The position numbers and the translations under genes were made by a program. Under the pieces are notes generated by a model. That model saw only the letters and a list, made by a program, of their open reading frames with translations, made no database searches and was not told the DNA's origin. Positions 52,993 to 62,065 of a stretch of DNA of 64,000 bases are shown here, in pieces. Where the stretch lies: assembly GCF_001465345.1 (NCBI RefSeq), contig NZ_CP013655.1, positions 806,001 through 870,000 on the forward strand. The letters run 5' to 3'. This DNA is from Enterococcus rotai. GTDB taxonomy: Bacteria > Bacillota > Bacilli > Lactobacillales > Enterococcaceae. Every line of letters starts with the position of its first letter. The stretch's first letter is position 1.

Positions 52993-54639
52993 CTACTCCT
53001 CTAAGTAAGCTGTTCTAAGGTTGAAGTAATCACCGTATAAGTGATAACTGATCCCTTTGATTTTCGGATTGATCAAGTAGTTAGAAGCACTTTGGTAAAG
53101 TGGCACTTGGGCTGCATCTTGATCTAATAAAATAGCTTCCGCTTCTTTGTAATCATCAAACTGTTTGTCTGGTGTATTAGCATTGACCGTACGGGCATTT
53201 GTAATCAGTTTATCGTAATCAGCATTTTTATATGAACCATAGTTATAGGCAGAGTCTCCAGCGTACAAATTGAAATAAGAATCTAAATCACTGCTTCCAG
53301 CAATCCAGCCAGACAATGATAGCTCATAGTTTTTATCTTTACGCGTTTGTAGAACATTATTTTTTGGTTGTGCATTGATCGTGATTTCTAACCCTTTTAA
53401 GTTTTCTTGTAATTGACTTTGAACGTACTCAGAGATTTTTTTACCATTATCGTCATCAGAAACTAAAAGTGATAGTTTGATTTTATCCCCTAAATCCGCT
53501 TTGGCTTTCTCCCACTCAGCTTGCGCTTTTTTCACATCATAAACTGAATGATCCCCACTGAACTTTCTGAAGTCTTCAGATGTTTCAGGATTTTTATATA
53601 GCCCACTTGGAATTAAACCGTTCAATGGTTTTGAACCATCGTTTAGTACACTTTTCGTCAATGCATCTTTGTCGATCGCTTGTGCAATTGCTTTGCGTAA
53701 ATGAAGATTATCTGGCGCCGTATCTGCTTTTTTATTGAAATCTAGGTAGTAATTGGCAACATCCGAATGAGTAACATAGCCCTTATCATCACTGTATTGT
53801 TGAACGTACTGACCACTGATCCGAGTTAGATCCAACTCGTTTGATTGGTACAAATTGATACCTGTATTTTCTTCTTTGATCGTATTGACATTCACTTCTT
53901 CTAGTTTCACTTTATCTGCATCATAATACTCCGGATTTTTCTTTAATGTCCATGTATCTGATGATGCATCCCAATCCGTTAAGATAAATGGACCACTATA
54001 AAGTAAATGATCACTATCTGTTGCATAGTCTTTGCCTTGTTTTTCAACATATGCTTGATTTTGTGGTGCTAACCAACCAATTGATGCGACTGTTAAAAAT
54101 GATGGTTGTGCTTGTTCTAACGTCACCTCAAACTCTTTTTCACTTGGTGCAGATAGACCAATTTCATCAATTGCTTTTTCACCATTACGGATTGCTTTGC
54201 TATTTTTTACATTGTCTAGCAAGTATGCGTTTGGACCAATCGTTGCAGGTGTTACTAATTTTTTCCATGAATAAAGGAAATCCTGTGCAGTAATCGGTTC
54301 ACCATCGCTCCACTTGATATCGTCTCTTAGGGTAAATTTATAAGATAAACCATCTTCACTAATATCCACTTTTTCAGCTAATCCTGGAATTGGTGTACTA
54401 TCATCATCGAAGCGATATAATCCTTCAAAAAGATGTTGAACGATTGTAAAGGTGTTTTTATCCATTGTTTGTGTTGTATCTAAGGTTGAGAGCGGAGCAG
54501 GTGAGCTAATTTCAATTTTTTGAGTTGTTGCAATTGCCCCATCTTCACTTTTTGTTGTTTCTTTTTTGTCATTGCCCCCACATGCTGTTAGTAATAATCC
54601 CGTTACTACAGCGCTTACGACTAATAATTTTGTCTTCAT
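52993..54639 (-). CDS. oppA: Peptide ABC transporter substrate-binding lipoprotein
   Basis: Family 5 solute-binding protein, about 548 aa, with lipobox LLTAC and the OppA-type WSDGEPITAQDFLYSWKKL and LYSGPFILTDWDAS. ATG 54639 follows GGGGG. It is a paralogue of the protein at 14219-15850 (same layout). Its mRNA carries a long leader with a T-box (specifier best read as Met) and R2 repeats, so uptake is induced when an amino acid runs short. Permease and ATPase genes are elsewhere. Confidence 0.93.
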   Translation of the reverse strand: MKTKLLVVSAVVTGLLLTACGGNDKKETTKSEDGAIATTQKIEISSPAPLSTLDTTQTMDKNTFTIVQHLFEGLYRFDDDSTPIPGLAEKVDISEDGLSYKFTLRDDIKWSDGEPITAQDFLYSWKKLVTPATIGPNAYLLDNVKNSKAIRNGEKAIDEIGLSAPSEKEFEVTLEQAQPSFLTVASIGWLAPQNQAYVEKQGKDYATDSDHLLYSGPFILTDWDASSDTWTLKKNPEYYDADKVKLEEVNVNTIKEENTGINLYQSNELDLTRISGQYVQQYSDDKGYVTHSDVANYYLDFNKKADTAPDNLHLRKAIAQAIDKDALTKSVLNDGSKPLNGLIPSGLYKNPETSEDFRKFSGDHSVYDVKKAQAEWEKAKADLGDKIKLSLLVSDDDNGKKISEYVQSQLQENLKGLEITINAQPKNNVLQTRKDKNYELSLSGWIAGSSDLDSYFNLYAGDSAYNYGSYKNADYDKLITNARTVNANTPDKQFDDYKEAEAILLDQDAAQVPLYQSASNYLINPKIKGISYHLYGDYFNLRTAYLEE

Positions 54640-54779
54640 TTTGTTTCCCCCTTCAGTATCTGTATACATTAGCTACTCCTACCTTATTATGTGAATATGA
54701 AAATGAGGTGTTTTTGTCCTTGCTACTGCTTGGATTGTACATCATCAAGTCTCCTCGTTCTTTATGATGTACAACAATG

Positions 54780-55092
54780 AGATTGAAACGCAGTGATTCA
54801 CTAGTTAGGTTACTTCTCTCCCTCTAGTCGCCAAGTATTGTTCATCATCTACTCTGGCGGAGCCAATCGTAGTCCTTCAATTCTTAGAGCTTTAGCTCTT
54901 AGAAAACAAAGGAAGCAACGTAGCTTTCCGATACCTTGTATTGTGCATCATCGAATCACTTCGTTCTTCGTGATTTACAACAATGCGATCGAAGCGCAGC
55001 GTAGTGATTCACTAGTTAGGTTACTTCTCTCCCTCTGGTCGCCAAGTATTGTTCATCATCTACTCTGGCGGAGCCAATCGTAGTGATTCACA
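54780..55092 (-). repeat. R2 composite element in oppA-pepT leader
   Basis: Two copies of a GGCTCCGCC...TACTTGGCGA module (54828-54874 and 55040-55085) flank a central ~125-bp module (about 54884-55008) that matches 31716-31842 in opposite orientation. The block begins right after the T-box terminator. No gene is present between 54640 and 55644. Confidence 0.75.
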
Positions 55093-55093
55093 A

Positions 55094-55365
55094 CAAAAAA
55101 CTCTCATCCTGTAAAGGACGAGAGTTCTAAACTTTCGCGGTACCACCTTCAATTAGCTTATATAATAAGCCCACTCTATCAGTACAAACATACTGAGGCG
55201 CTATAACAGGCGCACCTGAAGTGATCTCAACGTGTTCGATCAATTTGTTCAAAGGCCATTTTCTTTTCCATATTCACTGCCTCTTTCCACCTACCGAGAC
55301 TCTCTTTAAGTTATCTGGAAAATACTTTCCTCATCTTCACATTTAATTTTAATAGATAATGTATT
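55094..55365 (-). promoter_or_regulatory. T-box riboswitch of oppA-pepT (specifier probably Met)
   Basis: Minus-strand RNA: an AGTA loop-E strand in stem I (GAGG/CCTT and TTTTCC/GGAAAA helices), AGAGAGTCTCGG, specifier-loop strand GAAAATGG giving AUG (55257-55259) followed by a purine, T-box GGTGGTACCGCG (55136-55147) and a terminator ACTCTCGTCCT/AGGATGAGAGT with six U (55094-55126). A UGG reading is possible but would be followed by C. Confidence 0.85.
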
Positions 55366-55371
55366 ACAAAG

Positions 55372-55401
55372 ATTGTAGCATAGTAAAATAGTGAACGTCA
55401 A
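55372..55401 (-). promoter_or_regulatory. Sigma-A promoter of oppA-pepT T-box transcript
   Basis: Minus strand TTGACG (55396-55401), 18-bp spacer, TACAAT (55372-55377) with TGC extension. Confidence 0.7.
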
Positions 55402-55644
55402 TAAACTTCTAAACATTTTATTTCCCTTAACCGTTCTACATTTCCCATTATATCATGATCTGTAAACGTTATTTTAAATTAAGTAAGATAGTGAATTTTA
55501 TTATACATTTTAAAAAACACGCTTTACTTCATTCTCTATTTCTTACAAAAAATATCGTTTTTTTGATAAATTCGTTTATCTTGTAAATGATATAATTTAA
55601 ATAGTATTAAAATATTTTAATACTAAAAGGAGGAAGCGGTAAAA

Positions 55645-56898
55645 ATGAAAACAAACAAAAAATTTGCTAGCCTAGCTTTGGTTACGCTACTAGCACCAAC
55701 ATTGTTGAATGCCCAACTTGCGTTCGCAGAAGATACACAATCTGCACCAGTTGAGCAACAAGAGGTTGTTCCTGAAGAGAAACAGCCTGAAGCTGAAAAA
55801 GAGGTTGACGTTGAAACACAGCCTGAAGCTGAAAAGGAAGTGCCTCAGGAAGAAACGAAACCTGAAAGCAAACCGGAACAAGAAACACCAAAAGAAGAAG
55901 CGAAACCTGAAGCTACACCAGAGGCTGAAAAAGAAGCTGAAAAAACAGAAACACCTAAAAAAGAAAAAGCTGATACAAACGTTACAGTGATCGTTAACAT
56001 CGTTGATCAAGACGCTGGCCCGATTCATACACTTTCTTTTACAGGTGAAGCAGGTACAACTCAAAATGTGTCCCTAGATTTAACACCAGGAGCTTATACG
56101 TTTGTTTCTACTTCAAATGGAATGGCAATTCCTATTGCGGATGCTGCTGGCAATTTAGGTCTACAATTAACTTTCCCAGATACCAATCAGATTGTTTCTG
56201 TAACTGTTAAGAAACTTGCTGGTATCGTTGGTGGAAACGTTTATGTTGCTCATATTGATGATCGCGGTCTTGAGTTAACTCAGGCTATCACAATTCTAGG
56301 CGGTTTCATTGGTGAGTCTTACACAACTGAACCAAGAAATATCCCTGGTTATATCTTAGTAAATACACCAGCTAATAGTGTTGGCGAGTTTACAGACACT
56401 GAACAAGAAGTTATTTATCGCTATGATCGTGTTCAAACAACCGTTAGTGTCGTTTGTGTAGATGAGAATGGCGTACCACTAGGAAATGTTGTATCCGAAG
56501 TTGGTAAATTTGAAGATGCCTTCACTATTACAGCACCTGAAGTACCTGGTTATGAATATCTTGGTATTTCTCAAGCAGCCTATTCAGCAAACCCTTCTAT
56601 GACCTTTGAAGGAACATATGGATTGGAAGATCAAAGCTTTGTTGCTACTTATAGAAAAATTGTAGATGTTCCTACGATTCCTACTGCACCGACAGCTCCA
56701 ACACCAGGAATCCAAAAAACAACAATACCATCTCTATTACCAGCACCAATCAAAACAGATCTTGTAAAAAAAGAACATAAAACTTTACCTGAAACAGGCG
56801 AAACTGAAACAAGTTCTTTCGTTGCTTCACTTGGCTTGACTATCATTGCAGCAGTTTACTTCACTAAGAAAAAACGTGAAGATGAATTTAGTTTATAA
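55645..56898 (+). CDS. LPXTG cell-wall-anchored protein with MucBP-like repeats
   Basis: The 417-aa surface protein has a signal peptide (1-28), a Glu/Lys/Pro-rich stalk (about 30-110) with repeats such as QPEAEKE, a beta domain (about 112-195), two MucBP-like repeats (about 200-265 and 270-345; GYILVNTPANSVGEFTD, YEYLGISQAAYSANPSM), a Thr/Pro linker, then LPETGE, a hydrophobic helix and KKKRED tail for sortase A. Extended -10 TGATATAAT near 55588 and AGGAGG before the start. Probably an adhesin; ligand unknown. Confidence 0.93.
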   Translation: MKTNKKFASLALVTLLAPTLLNAQLAFAEDTQSAPVEQQEVVPEEKQPEAEKEVDVETQPEAEKEVPQEETKPESKPEQETPKEEAKPEATPEAEKEAEKTETPKKEKADTNVTVIVNIVDQDAGPIHTLSFTGEAGTTQNVSLDLTPGAYTFVSTSNGMAIPIADAAGNLGLQLTFPDTNQIVSVTVKKLAGIVGGNVYVAHIDDRGLELTQAITILGGFIGESYTTEPRNIPGYILVNTPANSVGEFTDTEQEVIYRYDRVQTTVSVVCVDENGVPLGNVVSEVGKFEDAFTITAPEVPGYEYLGISQAAYSANPSMTFEGTYGLEDQSFVATYRKIVDVPTIPTAPTAPTPGIQKTTIPSLLPAPIKTDLVKKEHKTLPETGETETSSFVASLGLTIIAAVYFTKKKREDEFSL

Positions 56899-56916
56899 TC
56901 AACTTAAATAGTATAT

Positions 56917-56960
56917 AAAAAGAGAGTATAACTCAGCCACGCTGACTTATACTCTCTTTT
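56917..56960. terminator. Bidirectional terminator after LPXTG gene
   Basis: AAAGAGAGTATAA pairs with TTATACTCTCTTT, with inner CTCAG/CTGA pairing. Confidence 0.85.
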
Positions 56961-56976
56961 ATCACTGATTCAAGTT

Positions 56977-57939
56977 TTACTTCAACGCTTTTTGCACATC
57001 TTCAATCATCAAATGAGTAGACTCTAAACCGCCACCACTCAAGTACCAAACATCAGGCTGTAAAGTAATCACTTTACCGTTTTTACCTGCATTTGTTTGC
57101 TTAACTAATTCGTTATTTTCAACATTATCATTCGTATCATCCCCGCCGATTGCCTTCGTACGATCAACTACAAATAAGATGTCTGGATTCTTTTCTAACA
57201 CATATTCATATGAAACACTTTGACCATGCGTAGAAGCTTCGATAGCATCATCTGCTTGTTTGAACCCAAAGGTATCATGAACGATGCCAAAACGAGACCC
57301 TGTACCATATGCTGAAAGTTGGCCTTCATTTACCAAAACAACTAATGCTTTTTCATCGCTAGCTTGTGCTTTTTCTTTAACATCTGTAATTTCTTTTTCT
57401 AAATCTGCAATTTTTGTTTTTGCTTCATCTTTTTTGTCGAAGATTTCAGCTAAGGTTTCAATATTTTTCTTTGTAGAGTTCCATGTATCTTTGGCATCTA
57501 CTGATAAATAAATTGTTGGTGCAATTTTACTTAGTTTATCTTGAAAATCTTGTTGACGTCCAGAAATAATGATCATGTCTGGTTTTAATTGATTGATTTT
57601 TTCTAGATCTGGTTCTTTGATCCCGCCTGCAGATTCTACTTTTTTATAATCAGCTAAATAGGCTGGTAGGTTCTTTGTTGGCGCACCGACAACTGTATCC
57701 CCGACACCTAAGGCATCCATCGTATCCAATGAGCCGTTATCAAAAACAACAACTTTTTTAGGATTTTTAGGAACTTCAACAGAACCATTTGAATCTTTTA
57801 CTGTGATTGTTGTTGCTTCTTTACTAGAATCTTTTGATGCTGAGCCATTTGTCGTTTTTTTATCATTATTTCCACATGCACCTAAAGTAAGTAAGGCAAT
57901 CATTGAGATTGTTGCAACTGCTAAGAATTTCTTTTTCAT
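56977..57939 (-). CDS. Siderophore-type ABC transporter substrate-binding lipoprotein (YclQ/FatB-like)
   Basis: The 320-aa cluster A-II (FepB/FhuD-like) binding protein has lipobox LTLGAC, NPKKVVVFDNGSLDTMDALG, KPDMIIISGRQQDF and a long central helix. This matches catechol-siderophore binders YclQ/FatB. It is the last gene of a permease-permease-ATPase-binding protein operon and is separated from the ATPase by 315 bp filled with R1 repeats. The ligand is not provable from sequence. Confidence 0.9.
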   Translation of the reverse strand: MKKKFLAVATISMIALLTLGACGNNDKKTTNGSASKDSSKEATTITVKDSNGSVEVPKNPKKVVVFDNGSLDTMDALGVGDTVVGAPTKNLPAYLADYKKVESAGGIKEPDLEKINQLKPDMIIISGRQQDFQDKLSKIAPTIYLSVDAKDTWNSTKKNIETLAEIFDKKDEAKTKIADLEKEITDVKEKAQASDEKALVVLVNEGQLSAYGTGSRFGIVHDTFGFKQADDAIEASTHGQSVSYEYVLEKNPDILFVVDRTKAIGGDDTNDNVENNELVKQTNAGKNGKVITLQPDVWYLSGGGLESTHLMIEDVQKALK

Positions 57940-57969
57940 TTCATTTCCCCCAATTTAATTAATGTTTTT

Positions 57970-58009
57970 TATACTGCTCAAAAGCTAAACGAGTGCGTTA
58001 CGCTTTTCT
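57970..58009 (-). repeat. R1 half element, copy F
   Basis: Only the 5' half of an R1 element (AAAGCGTAACGCACTCG to GAGCAGTAT) is present, adjoining the binding-protein leader. Opposite orientation to copies A-E on the chromosome. Confidence 0.6.
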
Positions 58010-58010
58010 T

Positions 58011-58133
58011 ATGATCTAGCTTCACACATTAGCCTTATCGGCAGTAACAAATAATAATTCACAGAGAAAAACACTCTGTTAAAATTATTATTATTATACT
58101 GCTCAAAGGCTGAACCAATGTGTTACGCTTTTC
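58011..58133 (-). repeat. R1 long-hairpin element, copy G
   Basis: Minus-strand hairpin with outer stem ACACATT/AATGTGT, middle stem AGCCTT/AAGGCT, inner GCAGTA/TACTGC and apical ACAGAG/CTCTGT. The inner part differs from other copies but remains fully paired. Ends GAAGCTAGATCAT. Confidence 0.75.
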
Positions 58134-58136
58134 TCG

Positions 58137-58255
58137 TGATCTAGCTTCACTTACTAGCTCTTCGGAAAAAAGATGAATACTGCTAGTGGCAAAAATCGCC
58201 ACAATCATTATTCCCTATTTTTCTGTCAGAGCTAAACGAGTGCGTTACGCTTTTC
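58137..58255 (-). repeat. R1 long-hairpin element, copy H
   Basis: Minus strand: outer CACT/AGTG, middle AGCTCT/AGAGCT, conserved GACAGAAAAATAGG and CATCTTTTTTCCGA, apical GTGGC/GCCAC. It starts at the stop codon of the ATPase gene. Confidence 0.75.
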
Positions 58256-59013
58256 TAATTAAAATACATACAGAATCTTTTTCCTTCAATTTCACAAATT
58301 CGGATGTTCATATCATAAAGTTTATTCAAAACTTCGGATTGAATAATGTCATCTGTGCTACCATGGGTAAATAGTCGACCGTCTTTCATTGCTACGATCT
58401 CATCAGCATAGCTCGCTGCAAAATTGATATCGTGAAGGACGATAATGACTGTTTTTCCAAATTCATCTACCAAGCGCCGTAACGTCTGCATCATTTGAAC
58501 CGCAAAGTTCATATCCAAATTATTTAATGGCTCATCCAGTAAAATATAATCTGTATCCTGCGCCAAAACCATGGCAATATATACTCTTTGTAATTGGCCA
58601 CCTGATAATGTATCGATCAATTCATCGGCAAGATTTAATAGCCCAAGGTTTTCCATTGCTTCTTCGACTTTTTCATGATCTTCTTTCTTTAAACGACCTT
58701 TACTATAAGGAAAACGGCCAAAATTGACTAACTCTCTAACTGTAATTTTTAGATTGATGCCGTTTGTTTGCTTTAAAATCGATAGTTTTTTAGATAATTC
58801 ACTTTGTTTCCAAGTTTTCACTTCGTTGTGATCTAAATAAATTTCACCAGTATCTTTAGGGATCAAGCGACTCATCATTGAAAGCAGCGTACTTTTCCCT
58901 GCCCCATTCGGACCAATAAAAGCAGTCAATTTTTGCTCCGTAATGGGCAATTGAACTTCTGAAACAACAATCTTTTCACCATATCGTTTTGATACATTTT
59001 TGATTTCAATCAT
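58255..59013 (-). CDS. Siderophore-type ABC transporter ATPase (YclP/FatE-like)
   Basis: The 252-aa FecE/FepC-type ATPase has Walker A GPNGAGKST, signature LSGGQLQRVYIAM and Walker B DYILLDEPLNNLD. It overlaps the upstream permease gene by 4 bp. It powers import with the two permeases. Confidence 0.94.
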   Translation of the reverse strand: MIEIKNVSKRYGEKIVVSEVQLPITEQKLTAFIGPNGAGKSTLLSMMSRLIPKDTGEIYLDHNEVKTWKQSELSKKLSILKQTNGINLKITVRELVNFGRFPYSKGRLKKEDHEKVEEAMENLGLLNLADELIDTLSGGQLQRVYIAMVLAQDTDYILLDEPLNNLDMNFAVQMMQTLRRLVDEFGKTVIIVLHDINFAASYADEIVAMKDGRLFTHGSTDDIIQSEVLNKLYDMNIRICEIEGKRFCMYFN

Positions 59014-59978
59014 CTGCGCTGCTTCCTTTCACTAATGATTTTTCCAACAAAATAGACACCACCGCCAAATTCAATCACAATACTTAATGTTGTATTCAGC
59101 TGAAAAACTTGTTCTACAAGAAATTGACCAAATACAAGCAGTAGAATGGACAACAAACTTCCACCTAAAAATAACTCACGATGCTTATAAGTTCCCATCA
59201 ATTGATAACTCATATTGGCGACAATGAACCCAAGAAACGTGACTGGCCCGACTAATGCTGTGGATAATCCAATCAAAGCACTGATTACCGTTAAGAGTAC
59301 AAACTGAAATCTCGGAACATTAATTCCTAAACTCGTCGCTTGTTCGTTCCCTAGATGCAGAACATCTAGCGCATGACTTTTCAACCACAAAAAACCAACT
59401 AAAAACGTAATTAAAATCCCAGCTATCAACAAATGCTGACTATTCACATTTCCAAAACTAGCAAATAATTTTCCTTGCAACAGATCATACTCATTTGGAT
59501 CCATTACAACTTGTAAGAAAGTACTAATACTATTGAAAAAAGTCCCTAAAATAATCCCGATCATCAATAATAGAAATAGATCATTCCCACCTTTTTTCAA
59601 CAAAAAATGAGATAACATAATGCTAGCACTCACCATTAACAAAACATTCAATAAAAATGTGGCGATCGTTTCATTACCTAACAACTGCTGTCCACCTAAA
59701 AAGAAAAACAGTAAGGTCTGGATAAAAACATATAGTGAATCCAGTCCTAAAATATTTGGCGTTAAAAAGTGATTTTGTGTCATAGTCTGAAAACTGATCG
59801 TCGAAAATGTTGCTGCAATCCCGACAAAAACAAATGCTAATAATTTTTTTCCTCTAAGCTCTAAGGCAAAGGCCCAATTCCCATACGTTTTATACGACAG
59901 GTATAAAGCACAAACCGCAATCACGGCGATCAACAATAAAATAACTTTTACCGCTGATGACTGGAAGAATTTCTTCAT
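59010..59978 (-). CDS. Siderophore-type ABC permease 2 (YclO/FatC-like)
   Basis: The 322-aa FecCD-family permease has about nine helices, with the family stretches TFSTISFQTMTQNHFLTPNILGLDSLY and VALVGPVTFLGFIVANMSYQL-like segment (the ATPase-coupling region). 4-bp overlaps on both sides link it to the first permease and the ATPase. Confidence 0.93.
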   Translation of the reverse strand: MKKFFQSSAVKVILLLIAVIAVCALYLSYKTYGNWAFALELRGKKLLAFVFVGIAATFSTISFQTMTQNHFLTPNILGLDSLYVFIQTLLFFFLGGQQLLGNETIATFLLNVLLMVSASIMLSHFLLKKGGNDLFLLLMIGIILGTFFNSISTFLQVVMDPNEYDLLQGKLFASFGNVNSQHLLIAGILITFLVGFLWLKSHALDVLHLGNEQATSLGINVPRFQFVLLTVISALIGLSTALVGPVTFLGFIVANMSYQLMGTYKHRELFLGGSLLSILLLVFGQFLVEQVFQLNTTLSIVIEFGGGVYFVGKIISERKQRR

Positions 59979-60922
59979 GCTGTTTTCCTCCTCATCAGTA
60001 ATGCGATAAAGATAAAGCTGCCTAGCACACCGACTACAACACTGACAGGCACTTCATAAGGCGCTATCACAACTCGAGCCAAAACATCACATGCCAGTAA
60101 AAAGATACTGCCTCCGACCGCCGTAATTGCCAATGTGTTCTTCATATGATCTCCATAACGCATCGATACCAAGTTGGGAACGATCACACCTAAAAAGGGG
60201 ATATTTCCTACCATAATCAAAACCACAGCGCTAGATAGTGCTACGATGCCTAAGCCAAATAATTGGATACGCTGATAATTCAATCCCAAATTGGTTGCCA
60301 TATCTTCCCCCATACCGACTACTGTGAATCGATAAGCAAAAAGATAGGTGATAATCAATAAAGGAATCGTTAGATAAAGCAGTTCATAATTGCCTTTCAT
60401 CACTGTGGAAAAATTTCCCTGCAGCCAAGAAGACATATTTTGAACTAACTGAAATTGATACGCAAAAAAAGTTGCCACTGATCCAATGATATTACCAAAC
60501 ATCACACCAATCAACGGAATCATCACTTGATTTTTTGCAGGTAGAAACCGTGTTAAATAAATAAAAATCAACGTTCCAACAAAAGCAAACAAGAATGCGA
60601 TGAATGAGCGAAATAATAACGGTGCACTAGGGAAAAAGATCATCACAACCAAAATACCTAATCGCGCACTATCCATCGTACCTGCTGTGCTAGGTGAAAC
60701 AAATTTATTCTGTGTTAAATGTTGCATGATCAATCCAGAAATACTAATAGTACTTCCAGCGATCACTAAACTGATCGTTCGAGGTATCCTTGTTGTTAAC
60801 AATACTAATTGTTGCTGTGAATCCCATTGAAACAATTGTGTTAGAGAAATATCTTTCACTCCAACAAAAATCGATGCTACAATCAAAAGGAGTAAGAGAA
60901 CAAATAGGCCTATTTTTTTCAT
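59975..60922 (-). CDS. Siderophore-type ABC permease 1 (YclN/FatD-like)
   Basis: The 315-aa FecCD-family permease has RIPRTISLVIAGSTISISGLIMQ, NKFVSPSTAGTMDSARLGIL and FLGVIVPNLVSMRYGDHMKN. It is the first gene of the operon and forms a heterodimer with permease 2. A Fur box lies about 75 bp upstream, so the operon should be derepressed under iron limitation. Confidence 0.93.
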   Translation of the reverse strand: MKKIGLFVLLLLLIVASIFVGVKDISLTQLFQWDSQQQLVLLTTRIPRTISLVIAGSTISISGLIMQHLTQNKFVSPSTAGTMDSARLGILVVMIFFPSAPLLFRSFIAFLFAFVGTLIFIYLTRFLPAKNQVMIPLIGVMFGNIIGSVATFFAYQFQLVQNMSSWLQGNFSTVMKGNYELLYLTIPLLIITYLFAYRFTVVGMGEDMATNLGLNYQRIQLFGLGIVALSSAVVLIMVGNIPFLGVIVPNLVSMRYGDHMKNTLAITAVGGSIFLLACDVLARVVIAPYEVPVSVVVGVLGSFIFIALLMRRKTA

Positions 60923-60996
60923 ATACTTGCTCCATTTTTCTACTTGCTAGAATAAAATTCTCAAACACTAAAAGAGCTTGTTCGGCCTTTCTAATT

Positions 60997-61015
60997 GAGA
61001 ATGATTTTCATTCTT
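60997..61015 (-). promoter_or_regulatory. Fur box of the iron transporter operon
   Basis: GAGAATGATTTTCATTCTT is a near-perfect inverted repeat matching the Fur consensus GATAATGATAATCATTATC at most positions. It is enclosed by a longer inverted repeat (TCTAATTGAGAA at 60990-61001 with TTCTCAATTAGA at 61073-61084). Confidence 0.8.
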
Positions 61016-61170
61016 ACTTATTAGTCTATGCGAAATTCGTGATAAAAGCAATACTTTTTTAGCTTTTATCCCTTCTCAATTAGAGCCGAGTTTCAACTTC
61101 TCCAAACGTTTCAGACTTGATCTATGCTATAATTTGAAGTAAGACTATATGGAAGCAGGTTAGATAATTA

Positions 61171-61620
61171 ATGGCACAAGATGACTTACAGAAACATTTA
61201 GACAATGCAATGTATGGCACCCCGTTGCTGAAACCCGATGAACAGCGCAAGTATATGGGCACTTTCCGTGAAAGATGTTATCTCACGATGACAATTGAGC
61301 AGATGAAAAAGACAGAAGACAAAGCGAATTTTTTGAAAGAACTAGCACAACACCCCGACGCTACCGTTCTTTTAAATGGTGCAATGGCTATCGATTTACA
61401 GTCTGCTTATATTAAATTGATCAATGAGCGACAAACAAAATTTACAGTCGTCAATGATTTTGTTGAAAATACACCTGATGCTTTGGGGTTAGTTTTAACG
61501 GCAACTAAAGCTGTAAATGAAGAAATAATCGATATTGAGCAAAAATATCCTAAACAAACCTCTGAACTGTCCAAAACAGAACAACCTAAAAAAGGGTTCT
61601 GGCATAAATTATTTCATTAA
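61171..61620 (+). CDS. YueI family (DUF1694) protein
   Basis: The 149-aa cytoplasmic protein begins DDLQKHLDNAMYGTPLLKPDEQRKYMGTF and continues with the family's TFRERCYLTMT and VLLNGAMAIDLQSAYI. The YueI fold resembles L7Ae-type RNA-binding proteins but its role is unknown. An extended -10 (TGCTATAAT) lies about 40 bp upstream. It is followed after 12 bp by a second small gene. Confidence 0.85.
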   Translation: MAQDDLQKHLDNAMYGTPLLKPDEQRKYMGTFRERCYLTMTIEQMKKTEDKANFLKELAQHPDATVLLNGAMAIDLQSAYIKLINERQTKFTVVNDFVENTPDALGLVLTATKAVNEEIIDIEQKYPKQTSELSKTEQPKKGFWHKLFH

Positions 61621-61632
61621 ATAGGAGGAACT

Positions 61633-62043
61633 ATGATGGTAAACCCAGATTTATTGAAACAAGATTTAGCTGACGCATTAAATGCTCATATTAAATTGTT
61701 GCGTGAAGTAGAACAAATCGAAGTGGATCATATGGATGCCTTTACGTTTATGATGCGTAGCTTTGGTTTTATGTTGGACCGATCGCCTAAAGTGTTGCTA
61801 GGACAGGATAATGAAGCGTTGAATTATATGATGTTTCAGTATTATAGTTTGTTGACAGAACTTAAGTATAATTTGATTTTGAATTATCCATATGCTCGGT
61901 TGCAAGGGAAGACGATGAAAGAGGTCGTTGAAGTGTTTCCGACAACGTATGAATGCGAGATGAAGCAATGGTGGGAAGAGAAGACTGGATTGGCTATTGA
62001 GGAGACGAAGCAGACCATTTTGATTAAGGAATTGGACTATTAG
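61633..62043 (+). CDS. Hypothetical protein cotranscribed with yueI
   Basis: No family recognised. The 136-aa (or 135-aa) largely helical acidic protein has no signal peptide. ATG 61633 lies 4 nt after GGAGG; ATG 61636 (7 nt) is at least as likely. It shows IEVDHMDAFTFMMRSFGFML and a Trp pair near the end (MKQWWEEKTG). It forms a two-gene unit with the YueI gene. Confidence 0.75.
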   Translation: MMVNPDLLKQDLADALNAHIKLLREVEQIEVDHMDAFTFMMRSFGFMLDRSPKVLLGQDNEALNYMMFQYYSLLTELKYNLILNYPYARLQGKTMKEVVEVFPTTYECEMKQWWEEKTGLAIEETKQTILIKELDY

Positions 62044-62065
62044 AGTTATTTCATCAGACAAAATA

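Noticed and set aside
55690-56064. Long antisense frames opposite the LPXTG protein gene
   Set aside because: They arise from the Glu/Lys/Pro-rich repeated codons of the real gene; composition (Phe/Cys/Arg runs) is not protein-like.
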